From Engelhardtia mirabilis (GTDB taxonomy: Bacteria; Planctomycetota; UBA1135; GCA-002686595), in NCBI RefSeq assembly GCF_007748095.1, contig NZ_CP036287.1, forward strand, positions 4,774,001 through 4,838,000: 64,000 nucleotides of DNA. Reading direction: 5' to 3'. Under the pieces are notes generated by a model. It did not search any database. It had not been told where the DNA came from and was given only the letters and a program-made list of their open reading frames with translations. Shown in pieces: positions 44,313 to 53,129 of this stretch. A program made the position numbers and the translations under genes. Each line of letters starts with the position of its first letter. Within the stretch, counting starts at the first letter, position 1.

Positions 44313-45668
44313 CGCGATCGTCGTCCCGCCGGCCACGCCCAGGCCGTTGCCGGCCAGCATTCCGCCCATCTCGCTGGCCCCCATGGCGACCGCGATCAGT
44401 CCGCCCGCGAAGGTGCAGGGCACGATCAGCCCCAGGCTCCGCAAGCAGCTCAGGAGCAGGCCGGTCCTCGACGCGGCCATGGCATCGAACAGGGGCCGCG
44501 TGATCATGAAGGGTCCGAGCACCAGCACCACGAGCGGCAGGATCCAGCGCGCTCGGGCGGCGAACTGGATCGCCTGCTCGCTCTCGAGCAGAACGTCGGT
44601 GAGCCAGGGCCAGCCGAACAGCCCCAGGGGCACCACGACCAACAGACCGAAGCCGGCCCAGGCCAAGAGCGCCGTCCGCAGCTCGCTACGCAGTCGACCT
44701 CCCTCGGCCGCACCGCCCAGGCGCGCCGCCAGGGGCAACATGGCGACCCCGACCGCGATGGCCGGCATGGCCAGGAAGGACACCGCCGCGCCGAACACCG
44801 ACCAGGCCGCGAGGGCGTCCGCCTGGATCGCCTTGAGCGCGGCACCGGTCGCACCGGAGCTGGTGTGGCTGTTGGCCAGGATGCCGTTGACCGCGAAGCC
44901 CTCGGCCGCCATCAGGACGTAGGTCAGCCCCGAGGGGATCGCGATCGTCAACAGCGCCCGGATGGGACGGTCGTAGAGCCCCGGCGCCGTGTCGCGACCG
45001 GCGCCGACGCGGGCGCGCTCGTGCTGGCCGGCCTTCCAGATCGAGTAGGCCAGGCCGCCCAGGCGTCCGATTGCCGTGGACAGCCCGATGCCGAACAGGC
45101 CCCAGTGGAAGACGAACACGAACAGCGTGTTGAAGGCCACGTTGACCACGGACGAGATGATTCCCGCCCACATGGTCGTGCGCGTGTCCTGGTGGGCCTT
45201 GACCAGGCTGTCGGGCAGGATCGCCCAGAAGCCGGTCAAGGCCGAGCCACCGATCAGGGCCACGCCGTAGACCTGGAAGCCGCGGGCCAGATTGGCCTCG
45301 AGTCCTAGCCGCGGCGCGCTGAACCAGATCGCGGCGGCGATCAGGACGAACAGGACAACCAAGCTCCAGATCAGCCGCAGGCTGGCTCGCTTGAGCTGCT
45401 CGACGCGCGCGCCTTCGCGGGCTCCCATGGCTGCGGCCAGGCGCGAGGTCAGACCGTTCGAGCTGCCGACCCAACAGGCGATCAAGAGGAACTCGATCGG
45501 CTGGGCGAGTCCGATGGCGGCCTGGGCCACGTCCGGATCGGGCAGGTAGGCCGCGTAGATCCGGTCGACCCAGGTGAACGCCGCTCGCAGCGCGAACGAG
45601 ACCACCAGCGGCCAGGCCAGGTGGAGGATCCCCGGAATCCGGGGCTGCGGTTCGGCCGGGCTCGTCAC
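44244..45668 (-). CDS. MATE family efflux protein
   Basis: A 474-residue polytopic membrane protein of the MATE/MOP superfamily, which exports drugs or metabolites with Na+ or H+. It has about 12 helices in two similar halves; the first half begins ILHLAWPLVVSFALRAAFTWVDRIYAA and has the family pattern GLAQPIEFLLIACWVGSSNGLTSRLAAAMGARE (quoted in parts). The GTG start at 45668 is preceded by a TATCGT hexamer 9 nt upstream and no ribosome site. The substrate is unknown. It is transcribed away from a large hairpin element that separates it from the DUF5916 gene. Confidence 0.85.
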   Translation of the reverse strand: MTSPAEPQPRIPGILHLAWPLVVSFALRAAFTWVDRIYAAYLPDPDVAQAAIGLAQPIEFLLIACWVGSSNGLTSRLAAAMGAREGARVEQLKRASLRLIWSLVVLFVLIAAAIWFSAPRLGLEANLARGFQVYGVALIGGSALTGFWAILPDSLVKAHQDTRTTMWAGIISSVVNVAFNTLFVFVFHWGLFGIGLSTAIGRLGGLAYSIWKAGQHERARVGAGRDTAPGLYDRPIRALLTIAIPSGLTYVLMAAEGFAVNGILANSHTSSGATGAALKAIQADALAAWSVFGAAVSFLAMPAIAVGVAMLPLAARLGGAAEGGRLRSELRTALLAWAGFGLLVVVPLGLFGWPWLTDVLLESEQAIQFAARARWILPLVVLVLGPFMITRPLFDAMAASRTGLLLSCLRSLGLIVPCTFAGGLIAVAMGASEMGGMLAGNGLGVAGGTTIALVSALRLVRTKVPPQGDRAEAS

Positions 45669-45688
45669 GGGGCGGGCACGATACTCGG

Positions 45689-45819
45689 GAGCTCAGGCGC
45701 GCGAGCGGTGCCAGGCACGAAACCGCCGCCTAGCGGGAGACGCCCTGCCGCCTGTGGCGGCAGGGCGTCTCCCGTTAGGCGGCGGTTTCGTGCCTGGCAC
45801 CTGACGTCCGCCTGAGCTC
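45689..45819. repeat. large hairpin repeat (REP/MITE-like)
   Basis: Bases 45707-45752 and 45756-45801 are inverted copies, 45 of 46 positions matching, with a 3-nt loop. The arms begin GGTGCCAGGCACGAAACC. An outer inverted pair, GAGCTCAGGCG at 45689-45699 and CGCCTGAGCTC at 45809-45819, extends the structure. The GTGCCAGGCAC core is the kind of palindrome often found with REP-associated tyrosine transposases. It lies between two divergent genes, so it is not a terminator for either. No transposase is in the window. Confidence 0.75.
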
Positions 45820-45857
45820 TTGAGCCCCGTGGCCGTACTCGTTGCACTGGGCGCGAT

Positions 45858-48008
45858 TTGCTCCTCGCCCTGTTGACGCTCGCTGCCGGTGCTCCCACGC
45901 CGGAATCGGAACTCCCCTCGCACGATCTCCTGCGCCGACCGGCGCAGGTGCCCGCTCCCGTCGTGGACGGCCGACTCGACGACCCGATCTGGGACCTGTG
46001 TCACGTGATCGACGAGTTCGTCCAGGTCCTGCCGATCGAGGGCGGCGAACCCAGCCAACGCACCGAGGTGCGAGTGGCCTACGACGAGGAAGCGATCTAC
46101 ATCGGCGTCGCGTGCCTCGACGACCGGCCGGATCTCATTCGGGGCACCCAGATGGCGCGGGACGCGGTCCTGGATCCGGACGATCGGGTCGAGATCCTGA
46201 TCGACACCTTCCTGACCCGCCGCGACGCCCACTGGTTCCAGATCGGGCCGGCCGGGGGCAAGGGCGACGCGCTCTTGACCAAGAACGGCTCGCGCTTCGA
46301 CAAGAACTGGGACGGGATCTTCGACGCGGCCTCGACCTGGACCGACGAGGGTTGGTTCTGCGAGTTCGCGATTCCCTACGCCACCACCGGCTTCGCGCCC
46401 GACGCGGAGCGCTGGGGCTTCAACGTGCGGCGCTTCATCCGGCGCAACTCCGAGAGCGTGCGCTGGGCCAGCCCCGAGCGGCGGCTGGGCTTCTTCGAGG
46501 CGAACAGCGCCGGCTTCCTCGACGGCGTCGGGGGACTCGAGCCGGTGCTCGGGCTCGACTTGAAGCCCTTCGTGGTCGCCGGCTATTCGCGTGACGACGA
46601 GAGCGGCGACCGCGACCACAGCGGCGACGCCGGCCTCGACCTGTTCTGGCGCGTCCGGCCCCAGACCAAGCTGGCCCTGAGCCTGAACACCGACTTCGCC
46701 GAGACCGAGGTCGACGCGCGGCAGGTGAACCTGACGCGCTTCCCGCTGTTCTTCCCGGAGAAGCGCGACTTCTTCCTGGAGGACTCCGGTGCCTTCTTCT
46801 TCGGTCCGCCGGGCGCCGGGCAGTCGGGCTCGGACCTGATCCCCTTCTTCAGCCGGCGCATCGGTCTCGACGCCGATGGCAGCGAGACGCCGATCCTGGC
46901 CGCGGCCAAGCTCACCAGCCGCGGTGACGGCTACACGGTCGGGGTGCTCGACGTGCAGACCGGGGACGCGGGCGATCTGGACGGCCAGAACCTGTCGGTG
47001 GCGCGCGCTTCCTTCGACCTGTTCGAGCAGTCCGACGTGGGCGGCATCGTGACCTGGGGCGACCCGGCGGGCGACGGCCGCGCGGTCACCTACGGTGCCG
47101 ATCTCAACCTGCGAACCGACGACTTCCTCGGCGATCGCAGCCTGCGCTTCTCGTCCTACGTCGTGGGCACCGACAACGAGGACGGTGGCGGCGCGGCCAA
47201 CGCGGTGCTGTTCGAGCTCGACTACCCCAACGACGAGATCCAGCTCGAGACCAAGTACGTGGAGATCGGCGCGGACCTCGATCCGCGCCTGGGTTTCGTG
47301 CCGCGCACGGACATTCGGCGCTGGGCGGGAACCTACAAGTGGGAACCGCGCATCAACGGCACGATCCGAGCCCTGGAGTTCGCGATCGACCCCAGCATCG
47401 TGACCGACCGGGAGGGCAACACCGAGAGCGAGCGCCTGCGCCTGCAGCCGCTCGAGATCGACCTGGAGTCCGGCGACGAGCTGTCCCTCTCCGCCATACG
47501 CGAGCGCGAGGTCCTCGACGAGGACTTCGAGATCGCGGACGGGGTCACGATCCCGGCCGGGGACTACGACTGGTGGCGCTACTCCGCGAGCCTCGCCAGC
47601 AGCGACAAGCGCGAGGTCAGCGGCACCCTGAGCCTGGTCCTGGGCGACTTCTACGAGGGCGACCGGCTGGACCTCTCGACCGGCATCGAGTGGCGCCCGA
47701 ACCGCTACATCACCCTGGACCTCGACTACGTCTACCGCGAGGTCGACCTGCCCCAGGGCGCCTTCGACGTGCACCTGGGACGCGCGCGGATCGACTGGAC
47801 CTTCACCCCGCAACTGGCCTGGTCGATCTTCGCCCAGTACGACAACGGCTCGAGGCTGGTGGGGCTCAACAGCCGCCTGCGTTGGATCATCGAGCCGGGC
47901 AGCGAGGCCTTCTTCGTGCTCAACCAGGACTGGGAAGCGACCGGCGGAGACTACGCCCCTCGCGACAGCGCGATCGCGGGCAAGCTCGGCTGGACCTTCC
48001 GCTTCTGA
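45858..48008 (+). CDS. DUF5916 outer-membrane-like protein with CBM9-like domain
   Basis: A 716-residue exported protein. Residues ~20-220 match the carbohydrate-binding-family-9-like domain (VVDGRLDDPIWDL; RTEVRVAYDEEAIYIGVACLD; FCEFAIPYATTGF). The rest, with LFFPEKRDFFLEDSGAFFFG and alternating polar/aromatic strands ending GKLGWTFRF, is a predicted outer-membrane beta-barrel, as in DUF5916 proteins. The role is unknown, possibly carbohydrate binding or uptake. The TTG at 45858 gives a minimal signal (MLLALLTLAAGA). A GTG at 45829 in another frame would encode MAVLVALGAI, so a one-base indel at the N-terminus is possible. Confidence 0.75.
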   Translation: MLLALLTLAAGAPTPESELPSHDLLRRPAQVPAPVVDGRLDDPIWDLCHVIDEFVQVLPIEGGEPSQRTEVRVAYDEEAIYIGVACLDDRPDLIRGTQMARDAVLDPDDRVEILIDTFLTRRDAHWFQIGPAGGKGDALLTKNGSRFDKNWDGIFDAASTWTDEGWFCEFAIPYATTGFAPDAERWGFNVRRFIRRNSESVRWASPERRLGFFEANSAGFLDGVGGLEPVLGLDLKPFVVAGYSRDDESGDRDHSGDAGLDLFWRVRPQTKLALSLNTDFAETEVDARQVNLTRFPLFFPEKRDFFLEDSGAFFFGPPGAGQSGSDLIPFFSRRIGLDADGSETPILAAAKLTSRGDGYTVGVLDVQTGDAGDLDGQNLSVARASFDLFEQSDVGGIVTWGDPAGDGRAVTYGADLNLRTDDFLGDRSLRFSSYVVGTDNEDGGGAANAVLFELDYPNDEIQLETKYVEIGADLDPRLGFVPRTDIRRWAGTYKWEPRINGTIRALEFAIDPSIVTDREGNTESERLRLQPLEIDLESGDELSLSAIREREVLDEDFEIADGVTIPAGDYDWWRYSASLASSDKREVSGTLSLVLGDFYEGDRLDLSTGIEWRPNRYITLDLDYVYREVDLPQGAFDVHLGRARIDWTFTPQLAWSIFAQYDNGSRLVGLNSRLRWIIEPGSEAFFVLNQDWEATGGDYAPRDSAIAGKLGWTFRF

Positions 48009-48077
48009 GGCCGAATGAGCGGCGGGCTCGACAGCCGGCCGACACCACGCGCCCGCTGGTCGATCCCCGCCGGCTGC

Positions 48078-48083
48078 TAGACT
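48078..48083 (+). promoter_or_regulatory. -10-like TAGACT before a leaderless upstream ORF
   Basis: TAGACT is followed by CCGGCC and the ATG at 48090. The 6-nt spacing matches that of several other starts in the window and would start the RNA at the ATG. Confidence 0.45.
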
Positions 48084-48089
48084 CCGGCC

Positions 48090-48140
48090 ATGGCACGACC
48101 TCGCACCGAGGCCAGGGTGAATCCGGAAGCCGTCCGATGA
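48090..48140 (+). CDS. 16-residue upstream ORF coupled to the DUF2254 gene
   Basis: The ORF encodes MARPRTEARVNPEAVR. Its TGA overlaps the ATG of the following gene (ATGA at 48137-48140). It has the best start context here (TAGACT, 6 nt, ATG), while the main gene has no ribosome site of its own. Translation of the short ORF would deliver ribosomes to the DUF2254 start. Whether the peptide itself has a role is unknown. Confidence 0.4.
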   Translation: MARPRTEARVNPEAVR

Positions 48141-49474
48141 TCCCCGGCAGCGCACACCTGGCCAAGTTCTTGGACGGGCTGCGATCCAGCTACTGGTTCG
48201 TTCCCACGCTGATGGTCTTCGCCGCCGGCACCCTGGCGGCCGGGACGATCACTCTGGACTTGGGCGGTGTGATCCCGACCAGAGTGTTCCCGCCTTGGCT
48301 GCAGGTCGGGGACTCGGAGGCCGCCCGGGCGGTGCTGTCGACGATCGCGGGAGCGACGATCACGATCGTCAGCCTGACCTTCTCGATCTCGATCGTGGCC
48401 CTGAGCCTGGCCTCGAACCAGTTCGGCTCGCGCCTGCTCTACAACTTCATGCGCGACCGCATGAACCAGATCGTGCTCGGAACGTTCCTGGGGACCTTTG
48501 TCTACTGCGTGATCGGGCTGACCTCCTTCAGCTCGAGCCTTGGAGGAGGAAAGCACCAGATGGCGCTGATGGGCGCGGTGCTGCTCTCCCTGGCCAACGT
48601 CGGGGTGCTGATCTTCTTCATCCACCACGTGGCTGAGTCGATCCAAGCCACCAACGTGATCTCCACCGTCGGCCGCGAGCTCCACAACCTGATTCCGCGC
48701 GTCCTGCCTGCGCTCGACGAAGAAGCCGACGCGGACCGACTGGACGGCGCACCGAACAGCAACCGCGGCTTCGAAGAGCCCGAGGGCGGGCTGCCCGTAC
48801 TCGCCCACCAATCGGGCACCCTGCAGGCCGTCGACTCACCGGCCTTGCTGCGCCACGCCGAGTCCGAAGACTTGGTCCTGTGGGTCGCCCGTCGCCCCGG
48901 CGACTACGTCTTCGCCGGCGGGGTACTCGCGCGGGTCCACGGGACCCCGCAAGTCTCCGACGAGATCGCCGACTCGATCCGCCGCGCCGTGATCATCGGT
49001 AGTCGCCGCACCCTCATCCAAGACCTGGAGTTCGGCTTTCACCAGCTGGTCGAGATCGCGGTGCGGGCCCTCTCGCCCGGCATCAACGACCCCTTCACCG
49101 CCATGGGTTGCATCGACGAGCTGGGAACCGCCCTGTCCAGCGTGGCCCAGCGCGGCGCGATGCAGACCCACCTCGAGGACAGCGAGGGCCGAGTCCGTGT
49201 GCACCTGGACGCCACCGACTTCCGGGGGGTCGTCGACACCGCCATCGACCAGATTCGTCAGCAGGCCCAGAACGATCCTGCAGTCATGATCCACATGCTC
49301 GACATGCTGCGCTGGATCCTGCCCCTGATGCGAACCGACGAGCAGCGCGAGGCCATCGCCCGCCAGGCCCACTTGACCCACGAGCTGGCAGTCGCGCGAG
49401 TCTCCCTCGACGCCGATCGCGACTCGCTCGACGCTCGACTCGAAGCCTTTGATCTCGCTCGGAACCGCCGATGA
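48137..49474 (+). CDS. DUF2254 family membrane protein
   Basis: A 445-residue inner-membrane protein. Its helices are SSYWFVPTLMVFAAGTLAAG (~15-34), a second pair around ARAVLSTIAGATITIVSLTFSISIVAL (cut) and IVLGTFLGTFVYCVIGL, and MALMGAVLLSLANVGVLIFFI. The family signature FSISIVALSLASNQFGSR is present. A large cytoplasmic or periplasmic domain follows, with a conserved PGINDPFTAMGCIDEL motif. The function of DUF2254 is not established. The ATG at 48137 is coupled to the stop of a short upstream ORF. Confidence 0.85.
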   Translation: MIPGSAHLAKFLDGLRSSYWFVPTLMVFAAGTLAAGTITLDLGGVIPTRVFPPWLQVGDSEAARAVLSTIAGATITIVSLTFSISIVALSLASNQFGSRLLYNFMRDRMNQIVLGTFLGTFVYCVIGLTSFSSSLGGGKHQMALMGAVLLSLANVGVLIFFIHHVAESIQATNVISTVGRELHNLIPRVLPALDEEADADRLDGAPNSNRGFEEPEGGLPVLAHQSGTLQAVDSPALLRHAESEDLVLWVARRPGDYVFAGGVLARVHGTPQVSDEIADSIRRAVIIGSRRTLIQDLEFGFHQLVEIAVRALSPGINDPFTAMGCIDELGTALSSVAQRGAMQTHLEDSEGRVRVHLDATDFRGVVDTAIDQIRQQAQNDPAVMIHMLDMLRWILPLMRTDEQREAIARQAHLTHELAVARVSLDADRDSLDARLEAFDLARNRR

Positions 49475-49490
49475 CCCTGGCCGCCGCGAC

Positions 49491-50312
49491 TCAGTCGGTC
49501 TCGGGCAGCATCAACAGCTCGATTCGTCGCACCTCGAGCGGATGACTCTCGGCCTGGATCGAGATCCAGCCGTGGTCGAGCTCCAGGGCTGCACCAGCCT
49601 CGAGCAAGCGCGCCGCATCCGCATCGCCGGGGTCGAGCTGCAGGCCGCCGTACTCGAGCACGGGCTCGCCCTCGAGCCAGTGGACCACCCGCTCGGAGCC
49701 GTGGACCTCGAGCTCCAACAGCACCCACTCGTCCCCGTGGTAGGTGTGCGAGGTCGAGTCGGTGCAGTGGCGCGTGATCAGCTCGCCCCCCATCTCCACG
49801 TGGGTGCCCGGCGTGCACAGGTTGCCGTTGTGCCGCTCATGGACGCCGTCGCCGCCCAACATCTGGGCCTCGATCGAGACCGGGAACGACTGGTCCAGCC
49901 CCATCGTCGCGGGGTCCTGGCAATGCAGCATCACGCCGCTGTTGCGCAGAGCCCAGCCCGGCCCACCCGGGACCTGCTCACCCACGAAGCGGTACTCGAT
50001 CCGCAGGCGGTAGTGCGACAGGGGCAGCTCGTGGAACAGGTGGCCGAAGCGCTCGGCGAAGTCGCCCTCGTAGTCGCCGTAGTCGACCACCAGCAGGCCA
50101 TCGCGGACGCGGAAGGTCCGATCGGTATCACTGCCCAGGGGCTGGCCGACGAGCTTGGGCGTCCAACCGTCCAAGCTGGCGCCGTCGAAGAGCGCGATCC
50201 AATCCTCGCCCGCCTCCGACGCGGAGACCACGCCCCTGTCGGCGGCGCAGGAGGACAGGGCCATCAAACCACCGAGGAAGAGGACCTGGAGCACAGGTTG
50301 GGCGCGTCGCAT
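49491..50312 (-). CDS. DUF1080 lipoprotein (3-keto-disaccharide hydrolase-like)
   Basis: A 273-residue lipoprotein. The ATG at 50312 gives a signal with lipobox (LMALSSC, Cys22). The domain shows the PF06439 pattern: DWIALFDGASLDGWTPK near the N-terminus, LRIEYRFVGEQVPGGPGWALRNSGVMLHC (cut) and the terminal HGWISIQAESHPLEVRRIELL. Family members have a LamG-like jelly roll and act on 3-keto-glucosides or bind carbohydrates; planctomycetes carry many copies. The fold and location are well supported, the activity is inferred. It is separated by 119 bp from the coiled-coil lipoprotein gene and by 16 bp from the convergent DUF2254 gene. Confidence 0.85.
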   Translation of the reverse strand: MRRAQPVLQVLFLGGLMALSSCAADRGVVSASEAGEDWIALFDGASLDGWTPKLVGQPLGSDTDRTFRVRDGLLVVDYGDYEGDFAERFGHLFHELPLSHYRLRIEYRFVGEQVPGGPGWALRNSGVMLHCQDPATMGLDQSFPVSIEAQMLGGDGVHERHNGNLCTPGTHVEMGGELITRHCTDSTSHTYHGDEWVLLELEVHGSERVVHWLEGEPVLEYGGLQLDPGDADAARLLEAGAALELDHGWISIQAESHPLEVRRIELLMLPETD

Positions 50313-50431
50313 GGCGCCATGTTGCCCACAGCAGCCGAGGTTCACCAGCGCGCGGGATGGACGAGTTCGCCCACCGTGGTCGGCGCAGGCCGCAGCAGCA
50401 ACCGCTTCGACCACAGGCCGCGCCGCCCCCC

Positions 50432-51757
50432 CTACTGCAACCCGCCCAGCTCCTCGGTCAAGCGCATGAACTCCGCCTGCAGCTCGCTGTTCTCGAAGGC
50501 GCGCAGGCGCGGCACCTCGAGGTTCAGCAGCGTGTCCAGATCGCGCGCGCTCTCGCGCAGGATCTCGGCCACCTGGCTGGCCACCCGCACCGTCTCGTAG
50601 GTGTTGACCGCGTCGCGCAGGCGCGGTTGCAGGCGCGCGTTCTGCCGCTCCACGTCGGTGGCCTGGGCACTCAGGTACTCGACGTAGATCTCGGTGGCCT
50701 GGATCGTCAGGCGGTTGGCGGTGATGTTCTTGGCGCCGATGGTCGGGTCCCCGTCGCGGCGCAGGTTGCGCTCCGCCTGGACGATGTTGTCGCGCGCCTG
50801 GGAGGCCAGCTCGCGCAGGCGCGGAATCTGCTCCTCGCGCACCTTGGCAACGAAGTCCAGCTGCAGGCGATCCATGATCCGGATCAGCACCACGTACACG
50901 CCGTAGTAGCGCCGCGCCGTCTCCAGGTTCTCGCCCGACTGCTCGGTCAGCTCCTGGAGCTGCTCGGTCACCAGGCGCACGTTGTCGAAGACCGCGCAGA
51001 GCTTGATGAACTCGTCGCCGGACACGGCCGCGAGCAGACCCTCGGCGGCCTCGCGGTCGAGCTCGACGCCCACCGCCCGCAGCTCGTCGACGAAGCGATC
51101 GACCAGCTCGTCGGACTCGCGACGCAGGCCCTCTAGCGTCTCTTGGTCCTGGGCGATGCGCGCGTCGTACTCCTCGACGGTGACGGTGATCGCATCCTCG
51201 ATTGCGTTCACCTCGTCCGAGCGCGGGGCCGAGACCCGCGCCTCGCGGTCGCGGGCGAGGCGGCGTTCGAGCTCGCTCGCCTGGTCCTCGAGTCCGCGCA
51301 ACTCGGTCCGCACGTCGTCCAGGGACGACAGCTCGAGGGCCTCGACGGCCTTGTCCAGCAGCCGATCGATGGACTCCTGGTTGTCGCGCTGGTCGCGCCC
51401 GAAGAGGCTGCGGCGCTCGAGGCTCCCGTGCTCCTCGTAGCGCTCGGCGGCCTCCTCGATCGGCGGCAGGACCTTGGAGAAGACCCGCCGCACGCGATCG
51501 CGACGGGCACGCTGCCACTCGGCGATCTGCTCCTCGGTCCAACCCTCGAAGGGGTCGACGGGCTCCGGTTCGACGACGGGCGCCTGCACGCCCGCCGCGC
51601 CCTGCTGCCCGGCCACTTGGGAGGTGATGCTGCCGCGCCCACCCCGACCGCTGCCGGACGTGCCCCCCGGGCCATCGCTCGCTGGCGCGCAGCCGATCAG
51701 GCCGAGCGCGGCCATGAGCACCGCGACGAGGGTGCTCCGTGCTTCGGATCTGACCAT
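50432..51757 (-). CDS. coiled-coil lipoprotein of unknown function
   Basis: A 441-residue lipoprotein (MVRSEARSTLVAVLMAALGLIGC, lipobox LIGC). A Gly/Ser-rich linker leads to a long helical body rich in Arg, Glu and Leu (DQASELERRLARDREAR; RLTIQATEIYVEYLSAQ), predicted as coiled coil up to the C-terminus. No enzyme motif is present. It follows tonB by 65 bp in the same direction and may be a cell-envelope partner of the Ton system. It may also have its own leaderless promoter: TAGAAG lies 6 nt before the ATG (51769-51764). Confidence 0.7.
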   Translation of the reverse strand: MVRSEARSTLVAVLMAALGLIGCAPASDGPGGTSGSGRGGRGSITSQVAGQQGAAGVQAPVVEPEPVDPFEGWTEEQIAEWQRARRDRVRRVFSKVLPPIEEAAERYEEHGSLERRSLFGRDQRDNQESIDRLLDKAVEALELSSLDDVRTELRGLEDQASELERRLARDREARVSAPRSDEVNAIEDAITVTVEEYDARIAQDQETLEGLRRESDELVDRFVDELRAVGVELDREAAEGLLAAVSGDEFIKLCAVFDNVRLVTEQLQELTEQSGENLETARRYYGVYVVLIRIMDRLQLDFVAKVREEQIPRLRELASQARDNIVQAERNLRRDGDPTIGAKNITANRLTIQATEIYVEYLSAQATDVERQNARLQPRLRDAVNTYETVRVASQVAEILRESARDLDTLLNLEVPRLRAFENSELQAEFMRLTEELGGLQ

Positions 51758-51822
51758 GGGCTACTTCTACGCCAAGCGTGCGGGAGGATTCCACCCGCGG
51801 CGCTCCTCGAGCGGCCGGGATC

Positions 51823-52686
51823 TCAGGGCGGGTTCGTGCCGAACCCGATGCTCACGCGGAACTTCTTGCCGACCCAACCCCGCGCGGAGAGCTGCGACAG
51901 GGGAAAGCGCCACAGTCGCAGGGCGCGCTCGGCCCCGTCATCGAGGAGCCAGTGACCGCCGCTCTGGAGCCGCACGATGTTCTCGGCGCGGCCGAGGCTG
52001 TTGACGGTGAACTCGAAGCGCACGATGCCCTTGACGCCCCGTGCTGCCAGCTCCGGCGGGTAGGCGGGAGAGATGCGAATTACCGACAGGGCGTCGAGAG
52101 TCGCCGTGTCGAGCCCGATGGCTCGATCCCCGTCGGCCGCGCCGGTGTCCCGCGCCTGCTGCCCACCGCTGCCGGCCAGCTCCCCCGCCCCCGACTCGTC
52201 CGGACCCTCGGTCGGGTCGTCGGCGGACTCGCTCCCGGCCAGGTTCGGTTGGTTGGGCGACCCCGACTCCGGTGTCGGCGCGGCGGGCAGCGACTCGGGC
52301 GCGCCGAGGACCGACTCGCGCAGGGTTTCGCGGGTCGGGGCCTGGCCGCTGCGCCCCGCGCCGAGATCGCCCAGGGTCGGCCCGCCCCCGAGGGACGAGC
52401 CGCTCGGGCCCTGGGGTCGCGGTGACAAGAGCGGGATCGGCGTGGTCGTGGCCGACCGCCCCGCGCCGCCGGCCTCGACCAGGATCGGCACGCGCTCGGA
52501 GCCCCGCCGTGCCAGCAGCAGGCGGGCCTGGTCCGGCGTCAGGGCGACGACCTTGAAGTCACCGCGTGGCCCCATCCCGTGGCCCAGGGCCAGGGGCTTC
52601 GCGTCGAGGGAGTCGGATCCCATCAACAGCACCCCGGCATGGACCAAGGCCGCCACCAGCAGCGCCGCGCGCCAGTCGCGCCCCAT
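51823..52686 (-). CDS. tonB: TonB family energy-transducing protein
   Basis: A 287-residue TonB-like protein. It has a single N-terminal anchor (ALLVAALVHAGVLLMG, ~8-24), a long Pro/Gly/Ser linker (~95-190) and a C-terminal domain. The domain has the usual pattern RISPAYPPELAARGVKGIVRFEFTV (cut here to PAYPPELAARGVKG and VRFEFTVNSLG), ending in strands KKFRVSIGFG. The YP motif is kept. The ATG overlaps the exbD stop by one base. Together with ExbB and ExbD it would pass proton-motive force to outer-membrane receptors or other envelope partners; no TonB-dependent receptor is in the window. Confidence 0.85.
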   Translation of the reverse strand: MGRDWRAALLVAALVHAGVLLMGSDSLDAKPLALGHGMGPRGDFKVVALTPDQARLLLARRGSERVPILVEAGGAGRSATTTPIPLLSPRPQGPSGSSLGGGPTLGDLGAGRSGQAPTRETLRESVLGAPESLPAAPTPESGSPNQPNLAGSESADDPTEGPDESGAGELAGSGGQQARDTGAADGDRAIGLDTATLDALSVIRISPAYPPELAARGVKGIVRFEFTVNSLGRAENIVRLQSGGHWLLDDGAERALRLWRFPLSQLSARGWVGKKFRVSIGFGTNPP

Positions 52687-53129
52687 CAGCCGTCTCCACC
52701 GCTGAGCGGCGCGGGCTCGGCCACCAACAGAACTTGGCCCGCGCCCTCCGCGCGCACCGCGTCGAGCAGCTCGGCCACGTCCCCGTGGCGCGCCTCGCGG
52801 TCGGCCTGCAGCAGGACCTGCAACTCGGGATCGGCGGAGAGCGACGCGCGCAGCCGCTCCCGCAGTCCCGCGAGGGTCGTCTCTTCACCCGCCGCGAACA
52901 GGCGGCCCTGGGCGTCGACGCCCAGCAGCAGCACCGCCGGCACGTCGGCCTGCACTCCGGTGGCCATGGCCGGTAGGTCCACCGGCACGGCGTAGGAGCG
53001 CACCATGCGAACCACCGAGAGCAGGAACACCGCCAGCAACAGGAACACCACGTCGAGCAGCGGCAGCATCTCGACGCGCGCGCCGCGCTCCCAACGGGCC
53101 GCGCGCGATCGGGGCCGCGAGGCTCTCAC
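52686..53129 (-). CDS. exbD: ExbD/TolR family protein
   Basis: A 147-residue protein with a short Arg-rich cytoplasmic start and one membrane helix (MLPLLDVVFLLLAVFLLSVV, ~21-40) holding the conserved Asp26 that carries protons. A periplasmic domain follows (LPAMATGVQ ... GRLFAAGEETTLAGLRERLRASL). GTG start overlaps the exbB stop by 4 nt (GTGA). The length and the helix position match ExbD. Confidence 0.88.
   Translation of the reverse strand: MRASRPRSRAARWERGARVEMLPLLDVVFLLLAVFLLSVVRMVRSYAVPVDLPAMATGVQADVPAVLLLGVDAQGRLFAAGEETTLAGLRERLRASLSADPELQVLLQADREARHGDVAELLDAVRAEGAGQVLLVAEPAPLSGGDG

Noticed and set aside
45839..45845. TGCAACG motif near the DUF5916 gene
   Set aside because: It is on the wrong strand for that gene and is not at the 28-nt distance from any start.
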